Assembly (NCBI GenBank): GCA_947650155.1
Contig: CANSUS010000032.1
Coordinates: 1-40,460, forward strand
DNA from: an uncultured Lachnospiraceae bacterium
GTDB taxonomy: Bacteria; Bacillota; Clostridia; Lachnospirales; Lachnospiraceae
Reading direction: 5' to 3'
DNA: 40,460 nt
This document shows positions 15,517 through 23,034 of the stretch, piece by piece. The translations under genes were made by a program, and so were the position numbers. How positions within the stretch are numbered: position 1 is the stretch's first letter; each line of letters starts with the position of its first letter. The notes beneath the pieces are model-generated. The model was not told the origin of the DNA, made no database searches, and saw nothing but the letters and a program-made list of their open reading frames with translations.

Positions 15517-16645
15517 TGAAGAAATAAAAATCAGTGTAATATGCATAGCCTACAATCAGGCTCCATATATCAGAAAAGCTCTTGACAGTATGGTCTGTCA
15601 AAAGGTAAATATTCCTTTTGAGATTGTGGTTCATGATGACTGTTCTACAGATGGGACTACTGAAATCATTAAAGAATATGAAAAAAAATATCAAAACTTA
15701 ATCCGTGTATTTTATGAGGAAAAAAACCAGTACTCTATTGGAAATGATATTTTTGTTAATTGCAGCCTGCCCAAGTGCAGAGGAAAGTTTGTTGCAATAT
15801 GTGAGGGGGATGATTACTGGACAGATTGCAACAAACTCCAGAAGCAGTATGAGGTTTTGGAACAGTATCCTGAAATAGATATGTGTGCCTGCAGGGCATC
15901 AGAAGTATCCGGAGATGATGAAATAGAAATTCAGGAAATACGCCCTAAAAAGGAAAATATCATTCTTACACCTGAGGAAGTTATTCTGGGTGGAGGCAGA
16001 TATCTGGCAACAGCAACATTGTTTTTTAGAAAGTCTTTGTTTGACAGCTGTATGGAATTTGAGAAAATAATGTGTTTCGATTATACCTATCAGATAAAAG
16101 GCTCTTTAAAGGGCGGTATCTATTATATAGACGAAAATATGGCTGCATACAGAAATAATACGGCAGGATCCTGGTCAGAGAGGGTGGAAAAGGATGAGGG
16201 GAAGCATAGTGAGCATATAGAAAAAGAAAAAGCACTTTTGGTTATGCTGGATAAAGAAACGGAAGGAAAATACCATGAAGTTATAATGGCGAGATTGAAA
16301 GCCTATACTCCCTTTTATGAACAGCTTCAGATACACGAGGAGGAGCTTCTTCATAAACTGGAGCAAAGCCCTGATGGTTTTTATCTGTGGGGAATGGGAA
16401 TGCGGGGAGAGGCATTTTTGAAATTTTGCTCATGTCACGGAGGAGCTCTTCGCGGAGTGTGTGATAGAAAAAATAATAACATAGGAAATAAAACAAAATA
16501 CGGGTATGAAATTATATCTACTGATGATGTTATGAAAAAGGCGAAATGCATTATTGCTTCAAATAATATTATAGCGGAAGCTCTTAATAATCAAGGCTAT
16601 AAAGGAATGATTGTGAACATACAGAAATATATGCCATTGTCATAG
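15509..16645 (+). CDS. Family 2 glycosyltransferase with C-terminal Rossmann-like domain
   Basis: 378 residues. The N-terminal GT-A domain is clear: ISVICIAYNQAPYIRKALDS, EIVVHDDCSTDGT (D43/D44 nucleotide-sugar contact) and CEGDDYWTD (D101/D102 metal motif). It keeps the W of the EGDDYW signature seen in capsule transferases. From about residue 290, FYLWGMGMRGEAFLKF starts the Rossmann-like appendix also seen on three neighbours. It overlaps the radical SAM gene by eight bases, with AGGTGA as SD, so the two are translated together. Likely a surface-glycan transferase; donor and acceptor unknown. Confidence 0.9.
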   Translation: MANEEIKISVICIAYNQAPYIRKALDSMVCQKVNIPFEIVVHDDCSTDGTTEIIKEYEKKYQNLIRVFYEEKNQYSIGNDIFVNCSLPKCRGKFVAICEGDDYWTDCNKLQKQYEVLEQYPEIDMCACRASEVSGDDEIEIQEIRPKKENIILTPEEVILGGGRYLATATLFFRKSLFDSCMEFEKIMCFDYTYQIKGSLKGGIYYIDENMAAYRNNTAGSWSERVEKDEGKHSEHIEKEKALLVMLDKETEGKYHEVIMARLKAYTPFYEQLQIHEEELLHKLEQSPDGFYLWGMGMRGEAFLKFCSCHGGALRGVCDRKNNNIGNKTKYGYEIISTDDVMKKAKCIIASNNIIAEALNNQGYKGMIVNIQKYMPLS

Positions 16646-16775
16646 AAGAGGATGATATGTTATCTGCTGTTATATAAGATATGGCTGAAGTCAGCAGAAA
16701 TTGGAAAATTCCGCTTTCCGCTGATTGGCGTTGTGGGAGTAAAGATATGAAGTATGTGGTGGGAGTGATTAAAAA
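16646..16775 (+). other. Intergenic leader with a possible divergent hairpin module
   Basis: GGAAA/TTTCC around 16703-16719, a CTGATT linker and TGGGAG resemble a degraded version of the leader module. A second TGGGAG (16759-16764) serves the acetyltransferase start at 16776. A 35-codon frame from 16681 runs past that start but lacks support. Confidence 0.3.
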
Positions 16776-17312
16776 ATGTATCAATTAAGGGAACTGGAAA
16801 AGCGGGATTTAGAAAGAATTAATATATGGAGAAATGATTCGGAACTGTTGGCGCTGCTTGGCGCTCCATTTCGATATATCAATATGGAGGTTGATATAGA
16901 ATGGTATGAGAATTATATGAGTAACCGTACAAATACAATAAGATGTGCAATCGTGGAAGAAAGCAGGGATGAAATCATAGGTCTTGTCAGTCTTACGACT
17001 ATCGATTTTGTAAATCAGTCTGCTGAGTTTCATATAATGATTGGAAACAGTCAGGACAGGGGAAAAGGAGTTGGTACATTTGCGGTAAATGCAATGTTGA
17101 AACATGCTTTTATGAATATGAATCTGCAGAGAGTTGAACTTTCTTTGCTGGAAGATAATGAGGCCGCAAGGCATTTGTATGAAAAATGTGGATTTGTATA
17201 TGAGGGTAGAAAGCGCAGGGCAAAGTTTAAAAACGGACAGTTTAAGGACATGCTTATGTACAGTATATTGAGGGATGAAAGAATTCGGGACAGACCGTCC
17301 GAAAACATCTGA
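16776..17312 (+). CDS. GNAT N-acetyltransferase (RimL/PseH-like)
   Basis: 178 residues with a complete GNAT fold: LRELEKRDLERINIWRND at the start, a central strand SAEFHIMIG and the acetyl-CoA loop R95-G-K-G-V-G100. VELSLLEDNEAARHLYEKCGF is the classical motif-B region, and YEGRKRRAKFKNGQFKD ends it. Members of this branch acetylate protein termini, polyamines or amino sugars (PseH type). Beside two sugar aminotransferases, acylating the sugar amine is the simplest reading, though not proven. TGGGAG lies 11 bases before the ATG. Confidence 0.85.
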   Translation: MYQLRELEKRDLERINIWRNDSELLALLGAPFRYINMEVDIEWYENYMSNRTNTIRCAIVEESRDEIIGLVSLTTIDFVNQSAEFHIMIGNSQDRGKGVGTFAVNAMLKHAFMNMNLQRVELSLLEDNEAARHLYEKCGFVYEGRKRRAKFKNGQFKDMLMYSILRDERIRDRPSENI

Positions 17313-17444
17313 TTCTTCGTGGAATATTATGTTTGTTTGGAGTTGATCTGCCGCTTTATTTTGAAGTGTTTTATTACATATTTATGAAAGAGAATATAGC
17401 GATAGTTTATTTACTATGTTATGGAGAATATATGGAGTAAAGAA

Positions 17445-18527
17445 ATGAAATTAGTTATTTACGGCGCTCAGGGAGTTGCTCTTGGCGCATATAATTCAAT
17501 AAAAAGAGTTTTTCCTATGCAGGAGATCCTCTGTTTTTTAGTTACCAGCATAGGAATTAACGCAACAGAAGTTTATGGTGTTCCGGTTCGAGAACTGGAT
17601 GAGTTTTCAAGTAAATATTCAGAAGAAGAAAAAATCAATATTCAGGTTTTAATTGCTACTCCTGAAAATGTGATGGATGTTATAGAAAAAAGCCTGAAAG
17701 AATATGGCTTTCATAATTGTATAAGGTTAAATTCCAGACGATGGGCCGATATGCAGAGAAATGCCTTTGTTTTTCATGAAAAACTCAGACCTTTGGCGGC
17801 ATATCCGGTAGGCTTTTCTTCAGTAGATTTACATGTATATAAAGCAAAATTCTACAAGGACAGAAGTCTGAAATCAAAATTTGAAGACAAAGATTATGTT
17901 ATTCCTATACAGGTTGGAGCTGGTCTTACTGATTCAAGGGTAGCAGACGTGGTAGATAATGCGGGCGAGAATATTTCTGATAAAAACGGAAATTATTCGG
18001 AGTTAACAGGCCTATATTGGATTTGGAAGAATCGCATAAAAACCAGATATTATGGTGAAGATTGTTATTATGGTCTTGCACATTACAGGCGTTTGATAGA
18101 ATTATCAGAGGATGATTTGTTAAGAATAAAAGACAATTCTATTGATGTGATTTTACCATATCCGATGCCATACGATCCTAATATAGAAGAACATCATAAA
18201 AGATATTTGTCAGATTCGGAATGGAATGCTGTATGGCAGGCACTAAAAGAATTACAGCCAGAATATGCGCAAGTATTTCAGAATGTTTTGAATCAGGTAT
18301 ATCTTTATAATTACAACATTATTATTGCTAAAAGTGATGTTTTGGATAAGTATTGCGAGTGGCTGTTTCCGCTGCTGTTCAGAGTAGAAGAAATTAATAA
18401 CCCAAAGGGAGATAAAGAACCAAACAGATTTATCGGATATGTGGGAGAAACACTGGAAACACTGTATTTCATGTACAACAAGAATAATTACAAAATTGCA
18501 CACGCAGGATGCAAGTTTTTGTTATAA
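17445..18527 (+). CDS. DUF4422 family glycosyltransferase-like protein with N-terminal Rossmann-like domain
   Basis: 360 residues. It opens directly with MKLVIYGAQGVALGAYNSI, the small Rossmann-like domain shared by four cluster proteins (residues 1-110). The DUF4422 region follows with VDLHVYKAKFY, YSELTGLYWIWKN, YYGLAHYRRL near residue 210 and LYNYNIIIAKSDVLDKYCEWLFPLL. DUF4422 proteins belong to capsule or exopolysaccharide clusters and are thought to be transferases. An ATG at 17421 is in frame but has no SD; GGAG lies eight bases before 17445. The usual family domain stands alone, so the N-terminal appendix is notable. Confidence 0.8.
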   Translation: MKLVIYGAQGVALGAYNSIKRVFPMQEILCFLVTSIGINATEVYGVPVRELDEFSSKYSEEEKINIQVLIATPENVMDVIEKSLKEYGFHNCIRLNSRRWADMQRNAFVFHEKLRPLAAYPVGFSSVDLHVYKAKFYKDRSLKSKFEDKDYVIPIQVGAGLTDSRVADVVDNAGENISDKNGNYSELTGLYWIWKNRIKTRYYGEDCYYGLAHYRRLIELSEDDLLRIKDNSIDVILPYPMPYDPNIEEHHKRYLSDSEWNAVWQALKELQPEYAQVFQNVLNQVYLYNYNIIIAKSDVLDKYCEWLFPLLFRVEEINNPKGDKEPNRFIGYVGETLETLYFMYNKNNYKIAHAGCKFLL

Positions 18528-18623
18528 TCGGGACAGGCTGAAAATTTATCATACAGGAAGACTGATGCTTACATAAAGACAGGAAAAGTGCCTGATACGG
18601 AAAGGGAAGAGGAGGATGGGAAA
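18528..18623 (+). other. Spacer between the DUF4422 gene and the CsrA-like gene
   Basis: 96 bases with no terminator visible, so the CsrA-like gene may be read with the glycan cluster. An upstream in-frame ATG at 18588 has no SD. Confidence 0.4.
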
Positions 18624-18824
18624 ATGCTGAAATTAGCAATGAAGCCGGGAGATTCCATCAGGATAGGAGAGGAAATCAGAGTGCAGTTACCGGAAGACGT
18701 AGGGTATAATGTTCACCTTTTAGTCGATGCGCCGCGGGAAATTGAGATTAAGAGACAGAAAAGGGAGGAACCGGCGGAAGTATCGGTGAAGAAAGAGAAG
18801 GTATACGTTGTAAAAAATAAATAA
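18624..18824 (+). CDS. CsrA-like carbon storage regulator
   Basis: 66 residues. MLKLAMKPGDSIRIGEEIRV followed by NVHLLVDAPREIEIKRQKRE lines up with CsrA (MLVLTRKxGESIxIGxxIxI and VRLGIxAPxxVxIxRxE). CsrA dimers bind GGA motifs in 5' leaders and block translation. The APRE arginine that contacts RNA is kept, but the usual TR at positions 5-6 is AM here, and the tail is longer and Lys/Glu-rich (EVSVKKEKVYVVKNK). GGAGG lies eight bases before the ATG at 18624. In Firmicutes, csrA normally sits with fliW in flagellar loci; its place at the end of a glycan cluster is odd. Divergent binding residues make activity uncertain. Confidence 0.75.
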   Translation: MLKLAMKPGDSIRIGEEIRVQLPEDVGYNVHLLVDAPREIEIKRQKREEPAEVSVKKEKVYVVKNK

Positions 18825-18864
18825 CTGTTCATCGGGCAGGATGATTTGTAGATTAATAGAGTAC

Positions 18865-18928
18865 GCGGAGAGTGTATAAGCCAGTGTCATATTGGTAACG
18901 ACATTGGTTTTCACACTCTCCGCTTTTT
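18865..18928 (+). terminator. Long bipartite intrinsic terminator
   Basis: GCGGAGAGTG pairs with CACTCTCCGC (10 bp), with an inner CCAGTGTC/GACATTGG stem (one G-T), and then TTTTT. It ends the glycan-csrA transcript. Confidence 0.9.
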
Positions 18929-18936
18929 AAAATAAG
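18918..18936 (+). repeat. Right 19-bp direct repeat flanking the island
   Basis: Identical to 7889-7907. The two copies bracket about 11 kb holding all the glycan genes and the CsrA-like gene. Confidence 0.85.
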
Positions 18937-19036
18937 TATGAAAAGAAGTGTAAATGTGGTATATTATGTGTAGAAATTGTATTGTAATATGAAAATTATA
19001 ACAGGCAATTATAAAACAGGAGTCAGGGTGACGGTA

Positions 19037-20392
19037 ATGCAGAAAATATATATCAGAAACAACGGACCGGTAAAAGAATTTGAGATGGAAATTGAGAAAT
19101 TTAATCTGCTGATTGGGGAACAGGCTGTGGGAAAAAGTACAATTGCAAAAAGCATTTATTATTTTAAAACGATAAAGACAAAAATTATAGATTATCTGAC
19201 TCAAATATACGATTCAAATTCCTACAATAATGTATCTCAGGAAAATGTCTCATTTGACAGGGCGATAAAATCTGAATTGAAAAATATATTTATTAAGCTG
19301 TTTGGTTACAGCTGGGATTTAAATCCAAACTTTTATATGAGATATGACTACGAAGAAGAATTGTGGATTCAGGTTCAGTTAAAAAAGGGGGATAGAGATA
19401 AGCAGTATATCAGTGTAACATATTCTCCCCGATTATTAGGAGAGGTAAGAAAACTCCAAAGAGAAATACAGGATATGTATCATGACAAAGAAGAAGTCAT
19501 CAAGACGAGTCTGGTGCTTAAAAATGAAGAGAGAAAAAGAAATCATGAGATGATTATAAACAGGATCAATACTATTTTTTGTGACAGTAAAGAGACCTAT
19601 TATATTCCAGCGGGTCGAAGTCTGTTGACTGTTATGTCAAATAATCGTGCAATTATGAATAATGCTGTAGAATTGGATTTGATAACAGAGATGTTTATGA
19701 TGTTAATTGACAGTGTACGCAATAGCTTTAGAGAAGGAGTAAAAAAAGCGCATCTTTTTTATCCAATAGAAAAGCGTACATTTGATATTCAAAATATTAC
19801 TGATTTTATTATCAATATAGAAAAAGGAGAGTATTTTTATAGCGGCGGAAGAGAATTTCTGAAGATGGGAAAAGACATAGAACATACCATTTCTATCAAT
19901 TTTGCTTCATCGGGTCAGCAGGAAATTTTGTGGATGCTGAATTTTATGTATATTTTAATGCTGCGTCAGGAGAATGTATTTTTAATTATTGAGGAACCGG
20001 AAGCGCATATTTATCCAATATTGCAGAAAAAGATAATGGAATTCATTGCATTATTTACCAATGTGCAGGACAGCGGCGTACTTATTACTACGCACAGTCC
20101 TTATGTGCTTACAGTAACAAATAATATGTATTATGCAGGTGTTCTGGCAGGGGAAGGACAGGCAAAAGAAGTCGGAAAAGTCATAAATAGAAACTATATG
20201 ATTAAAAAGGGAGAACTTTCAGCATACAAACTGTTAAGTATACCGGCGGGTTCAAAACAGCAGGGATATATAGACTTATTGGATGAGGAAGGGCGGGAGA
20301 TAAAATCAAGTTTAATTGATGATGTGTCGTCTCAGATAAATGAATTGTATACTGCTTTATATGATATTGAATTAGACAGAGAACAGGGCTAA
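19037..20392 (+). CDS. OLD/AAA-type ATPase, candidate defence component
   Basis: 451 residues. MQKIYIRNNGPVKEFEMEIE and FNLLIGEQAVGKST (Walker A, G27-T35, K33) open the ABC-type ATPase domain. FASSGQQEILWML near 288-298 is the signature motif, and VFLIIEEPEAHIYP is Walker B with E319/E320. ITTHSPYVL is the switch histidine region. The middle (residues 60-260) is helical and of no family I recognise. No TOPRIM or other nuclease domain follows the ATPase core, which sets it apart from full OLD proteins. The ATG at 18977 lacks an SD; GGGTGA precedes 19037. It is followed after nine bases by a possible nuclease. ATPases of this kind occur in Septu, PARIS, Abi and similar systems. Confidence 0.85.
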   Translation: MQKIYIRNNGPVKEFEMEIEKFNLLIGEQAVGKSTIAKSIYYFKTIKTKIIDYLTQIYDSNSYNNVSQENVSFDRAIKSELKNIFIKLFGYSWDLNPNFYMRYDYEEELWIQVQLKKGDRDKQYISVTYSPRLLGEVRKLQREIQDMYHDKEEVIKTSLVLKNEERKRNHEMIINRINTIFCDSKETYYIPAGRSLLTVMSNNRAIMNNAVELDLITEMFMMLIDSVRNSFREGVKKAHLFYPIEKRTFDIQNITDFIINIEKGEYFYSGGREFLKMGKDIEHTISINFASSGQQEILWMLNFMYILMLRQENVFLIIEEPEAHIYPILQKKIMEFIALFTNVQDSGVLITTHSPYVLTVTNNMYYAGVLAGEGQAKEVGKVINRNYMIKKGELSAYKLLSIPAGSKQQGYIDLLDEEGREIKSSLIDDVSSQINELYTALYDIELDREQG

Positions 20393-20413
20393 AACATAAA
20401 GATGGGAGTCAAA

Positions 20414-21076
20414 ATGGCAAAAAATAAAGTACAGAAGAAAGAATTTGTTTCTCTATGGACAGAAGGACAAAAATGTATAATAAAGGATGCCGGGCATAAA
20501 AGCCGGGCGTTTGTTCCATTGCAAATTGACAGTGGAAATGATATTGAAGTGGTACAGGTGGATGGAGGTTTAATTCCAGATTTGTCAGATGGAGAACTAA
20601 TAAGTGATAATTTAATATATACAATAAAAGATAAAAATAAGGGATTAAATATAACCTGGATTATTGAATTAAAGGGAACGAAAAATGAAAATGAAGCAAG
20701 ACATGCCGTAGAACAGATTATCAAGAGCATACAGTATATGCAGGATCAGATATCATATCCACAGGCATCGAAATATGTAACAAACAGAGATTTTGTATTT
20801 GCAGCAGTTGCAGGCGCTCCGGATAAAACACTTCCGGTGTTAAACAATAATGATATTAAAATACTCTGTAAAAAATTAATGGCAATGAGCAAAAAACGAA
20901 AAGACGTAAAAGACATGTTTATGCTTTTTTGCTATATCAGACCAAATGAAAGGTGTAAAAATGCAGAATTGCAAGGAAATAAAGCGCCTTATAGTATTTG
21001 GTGCTATAACAAACAGGATGGATTTATACCATATCCTTCTATGCTGCTCAAAATATTAGAAGGAAGCAGTAAATGA
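20414..21076 (+). CDS. Candidate PD-(D/E)xK-like nuclease partner of the ATPase
   Basis: 220 residues, no family I can name. The core NLIYTIKDK, then ITWIIELKGTKNENEA and HAVEQIIKSIQYMQ has the look of a restriction-endonuclease fold: an acidic residue (D65 or D73), a hydrophobic strand with E85-x-K87, and a helix with Q101. No HNH, TOPRIM or RloB motif is visible, so it is not the partner expected for Septu, PARIS or AbiL. An ATG at 20402 is in frame, but GGGAG at 20404-20408 directs the ATG at 20414. It is AT-rich like the ATPase gene. The nuclease call is by motif only. Confidence 0.55.
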   Translation: MAKNKVQKKEFVSLWTEGQKCIIKDAGHKSRAFVPLQIDSGNDIEVVQVDGGLIPDLSDGELISDNLIYTIKDKNKGLNITWIIELKGTKNENEARHAVEQIIKSIQYMQDQISYPQASKYVTNRDFVFAAVAGAPDKTLPVLNNNDIKILCKKLMAMSKKRKDVKDMFMLFCYIRPNERCKNAELQGNKAPYSIWCYNKQDGFIPYPSMLLKILEGSSK

Positions 21077-21111
21077 TAGATAAAACAGACACAGAAAGGC
21101 CAGGTAATACC

Positions 21112-21351
21112 ATGAATCCAACATCAATCATGAAACTTATGAGCGCAAAAAATCAATTCACACACAATCATCCGAAATTTTCCGCATTTGTGCGCGCCGC
21201 TTTTCAGGGCGGTATAGAAGCGGGAACCATTATTGAAATTTCAGTAACCAAACCGGGGCAGGAGACGATGACGTCCAACATTAAAATACAGGAAACGGAT
21301 TTAGAATTATTGCACGAATTGCAGGAACTGTCCAAAGGAGGAATGGGATGA
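21112..21351 (+). CDS. Small conserved hypothetical protein
   Basis: 79 residues starting MNPTSIMKLMSAKNQFTHNH. No membrane segment or known domain. The pattern NHPKFSAFVRAAF, then GTIIEISVTKPGQE and a C-terminal helix suggests one helix pair and a beta hairpin. I recall similar short proteins in clostridia, always without a function. A start at 21073 overlapping the previous stop (ATGA) would add 13 residues and couple it to the nuclease-like gene; the start at 21112 matches what I recall of homologues. Its TGA overlaps the thioesterase ATG by four bases. Confidence 0.65.
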   Translation: MNPTSIMKLMSAKNQFTHNHPKFSAFVRAAFQGGIEAGTIIEISVTKPGQETMTSNIKIQETDLELLHELQELSKGGMG

Positions 21352-22076
21352 TTTTTGAGAAAGACTACATACCCCAGTTTCGCGAGGCAGATCCGAACGG
21401 ACTTGTAGGGCTTCGGGGATACATGAACTATTTTCAGGATGTGGCGACCCATTATATGCATAATCTGAATAAGGGTAACGACGTGATTCCTGAGAAATAC
21501 GGTATCAGCTGGATGTATACCAAATATAAACTGCATATTATAAAAGAAGCGGACTTCACGGACTCCCTGCATTTTGAAACTTGGGTAGAAAAGAAAAAAA
21601 CATCCGCCGTAGTAAGCCAGGGGCTTTGCATTTCCAGAAACGGCGAGGACTATGCTTACGGACGTTTGGAAAGCTGCCTTTTTGACAAGAATGCAGGAAG
21701 ACTGACACGCACTGAGGCTATAGACCTGCCAAAAGATATTGCCATAGACCGAACCGCACTGACCGAGCCGTTTACAAAAATTTCCAGAGACATGACTCAA
21801 ATGGAATACCGATATACGCACAAAGTCTGCTATACAGATCTGGATAAAAGCGGGCATATGACAAATCTACAGTATGTAAATCTGCTATTAAACGCATTTG
21901 ACAGTAATTTCTATAAAAGCCATCGGATTACGGATTTTGAGATCCACTATGTGAGCCAGTGCTTTGAAGGAGAGGAAATCAGCGTATACGTAAAGGAAGA
22001 GAAAGAAGGCATCCGCCTGCTTGGAGCACACGAAGACAAAAGCCCGGCAGTTTCAGGAAACTTTGGATTTGCATAA
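21348..22076 (+). CDS. Acyl-ACP thioesterase
   Basis: 242 residues, the size and double hot-dog layout of bacterial acyl-ACP thioesterases, which release fatty acids from acyl carrier protein. The first domain has MNYFQDVATHYM, GISWMYTKYKLHI and ETWVEKKKTSAV. The second opens with HKVCYTDLDKSGHMTNLQYV, where the D/N/H cluster is the catalytic region, and continues with FEIHYVSQCFEGEEI. Translation is coupled to the small upstream gene by ATGA. It is followed by a small hairpin and a new promoter, so it is probably the last gene of its transcript. Confidence 0.9.
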   Translation: MIFEKDYIPQFREADPNGLVGLRGYMNYFQDVATHYMHNLNKGNDVIPEKYGISWMYTKYKLHIIKEADFTDSLHFETWVEKKKTSAVVSQGLCISRNGEDYAYGRLESCLFDKNAGRLTRTEAIDLPKDIAIDRTALTEPFTKISRDMTQMEYRYTHKVCYTDLDKSGHMTNLQYVNLLLNAFDSNFYKSHRITDFEIHYVSQCFEGEEISVYVKEEKEGIRLLGAHEDKSPAVSGNFGFA

Positions 22077-22185
22077 ATACAGTCTGGATTAGACATTACG
22101 TCTATACTGTTCTTTACCGTAAGAAAGAATAATTTATTTTTCCATAAAACAAAAGCTATAAAATCAATTTCACCGGGAGAATTCA

Positions 22186-22214
22186 TTGACACAATAATTC
22201 CCCGGTATTAATAT
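22186..22214 (+). promoter_or_regulatory. Promoter of the lipoprotein gene with flanking dyad
   Basis: TTGACA (22186-22191), a 17-base spacer and TAATAT (22209-22214). An inverted repeat, ACCGGGAGAATT (22172-22183) against AATTCCCCGGT (22196-22206), flanks the -35 with one bulged base and could be an operator. An ATGTATTTT/AAAATACAT hairpin (22212-22233) starts within the -10. Confidence 0.65.
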
Positions 22215-22254
22215 GTATTTTGTTAAAAATACATAAAAACAAACTTGACATGCG

Positions 22255-22345
22255 TTAAAGCTGCGCAGATGGGAGCAAGGTTGAAAGAAAAACGCTTTCA
22301 ACTATTGATTTGAGTGTCTGCTAAAGCAGACAGATGGGAGTAAAT
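22255..22345 (+). repeat. Composite hairpin leader module, copy C
   Basis: GCGCAGATGGGAG (22263-22275) is the tail of a degraded unit. A second unit follows: hairpin GTTGAAAG/CTTTCAAC (22280-22302), linker TATTGATTTGA and hairpin GTCTGC-TAAA-GCAGAC (22316-22331). AGATGGGAG, the SD of the lipoprotein gene, comes directly after. The order and linker match copies B and D. Confidence 0.85.
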
Positions 22346-22822
22346 ATGAAAAAAAGAATCACAACAGTTTTGTTAACTGTGGCACTGTTAGTAACGGGAT
22401 GTTCTGCTTCAAAAGTATATGACAACGAAGAAATGCTGATAAAGGACAGCGATACTTATAGCAAGACAATGTATTCCCAGAACAGTTTTCAGGATGGAAA
22501 CGAAGAAAAAATAAATATCAAATGCGGCAGTATGGAAGGAATGTACACAATATGGACCTGTACCACTAAAGAAGAGGAAGAACTTTCCATGACTTACGAT
22601 TTTCAGGTAACAAACGGAACCGCAAAACTCATACTCATACAACCCGACGACACCGTCATCACCCTGGCAGAAAAGTCATCCCAGGAAACAGACACCTCAT
22701 CCGAAACACCGGAAAACAATACAGAAACTTGTACCCTCCCCCTAAAACCTGGACAAAACCGCATCAAAATCGTTTGCAAAGACAAAGCAAAATTCACAAT
22801 CGAACTTACAATATCAGACTAA
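22346..22822 (+). CDS. Small secreted lipoprotein of unknown function
   Basis: 158 residues. MKKRITTVLLTVALLVTGC is a lipoprotein signal with the lipobox cysteine at C19, so the mature protein is anchored to the outer face of the membrane. The remainder is a beta-rich domain (EEKINIKCGSMEGMYTIWT, MTYDFQVTNGTAKLIL) with a Ser/Thr/Glu-rich loop and an ending NRIKIVCKDKAKFTIELTI. It is probably immunoglobulin-like and has no named family. An in-frame ATG at 22334 is part of the SD ATGGGAG. Confidence 0.8.
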   Translation: MKKRITTVLLTVALLVTGCSASKVYDNEEMLIKDSDTYSKTMYSQNSFQDGNEEKINIKCGSMEGMYTIWTCTTKEEEELSMTYDFQVTNGTAKLILIQPDDTVITLAEKSSQETDTSSETPENNTETCTLPLKPGQNRIKIVCKDKAKFTIELTISD

Positions 22823-22861
22823 AACAAAACTTAAAACAGAATTTTAGTACCGATACACCCA

Positions 22862-22919
22862 GAAGAAAGGCAGAAGAACAGGCAGCCTGCCCCGTCTGCC
22901 TGTTCTTCTGCCTTTCTTC
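22862..22919. repeat. Perfect 24-bp inverted repeat hairpin
   Basis: The arms at 22862-22885 and 22896-22919 are fully complementary, with a 10-base loop. The left arm begins GAAGAAAGGCAGAAGAACAG. No T-run follows on either strand, so it is not a standard terminator, though it may stop or protect the lipoprotein mRNA 3' end. Confidence 0.9.
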
Positions 22920-23005
22920 GTCCGTCCGCCAACAAACTTCATCTGCATTTTACCCTCCCTCTGTTGTCCCTCCACTCTCTTTTCATTTTTTTTTAAATTT
23001 CTCTC
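22920..23005 (+). other. Pyrimidine-rich non-coding stretch
   Basis: Between the hairpin and the next promoter the + strand is nearly all C and T from about 22951, with a nine-base T-run. No gene is visible. Confidence 0.5.
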
Positions 23006-23034
23006 TTGACATTTTTCCGGCTCCGCCGTATTAT
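23006..23034 (+). promoter_or_regulatory. Promoter of the padR-DUF2812 operon
   Basis: TTGACA (23006-23011), a 17-base spacer and TATTAT (23029-23034). Confidence 0.8.

Noticed and set aside
7889-18936. Integrative element with att sites
   Set aside because: The direct repeats are terminator tails, and there is no integrase, relaxase or transposase between them, so I describe it only as a repeat-flanked island.
22245-22250. Second TTGACA before the lipoprotein gene
   Set aside because: No -10-like sequence lies 16-19 bases downstream; the promoter at 22186 is complete.
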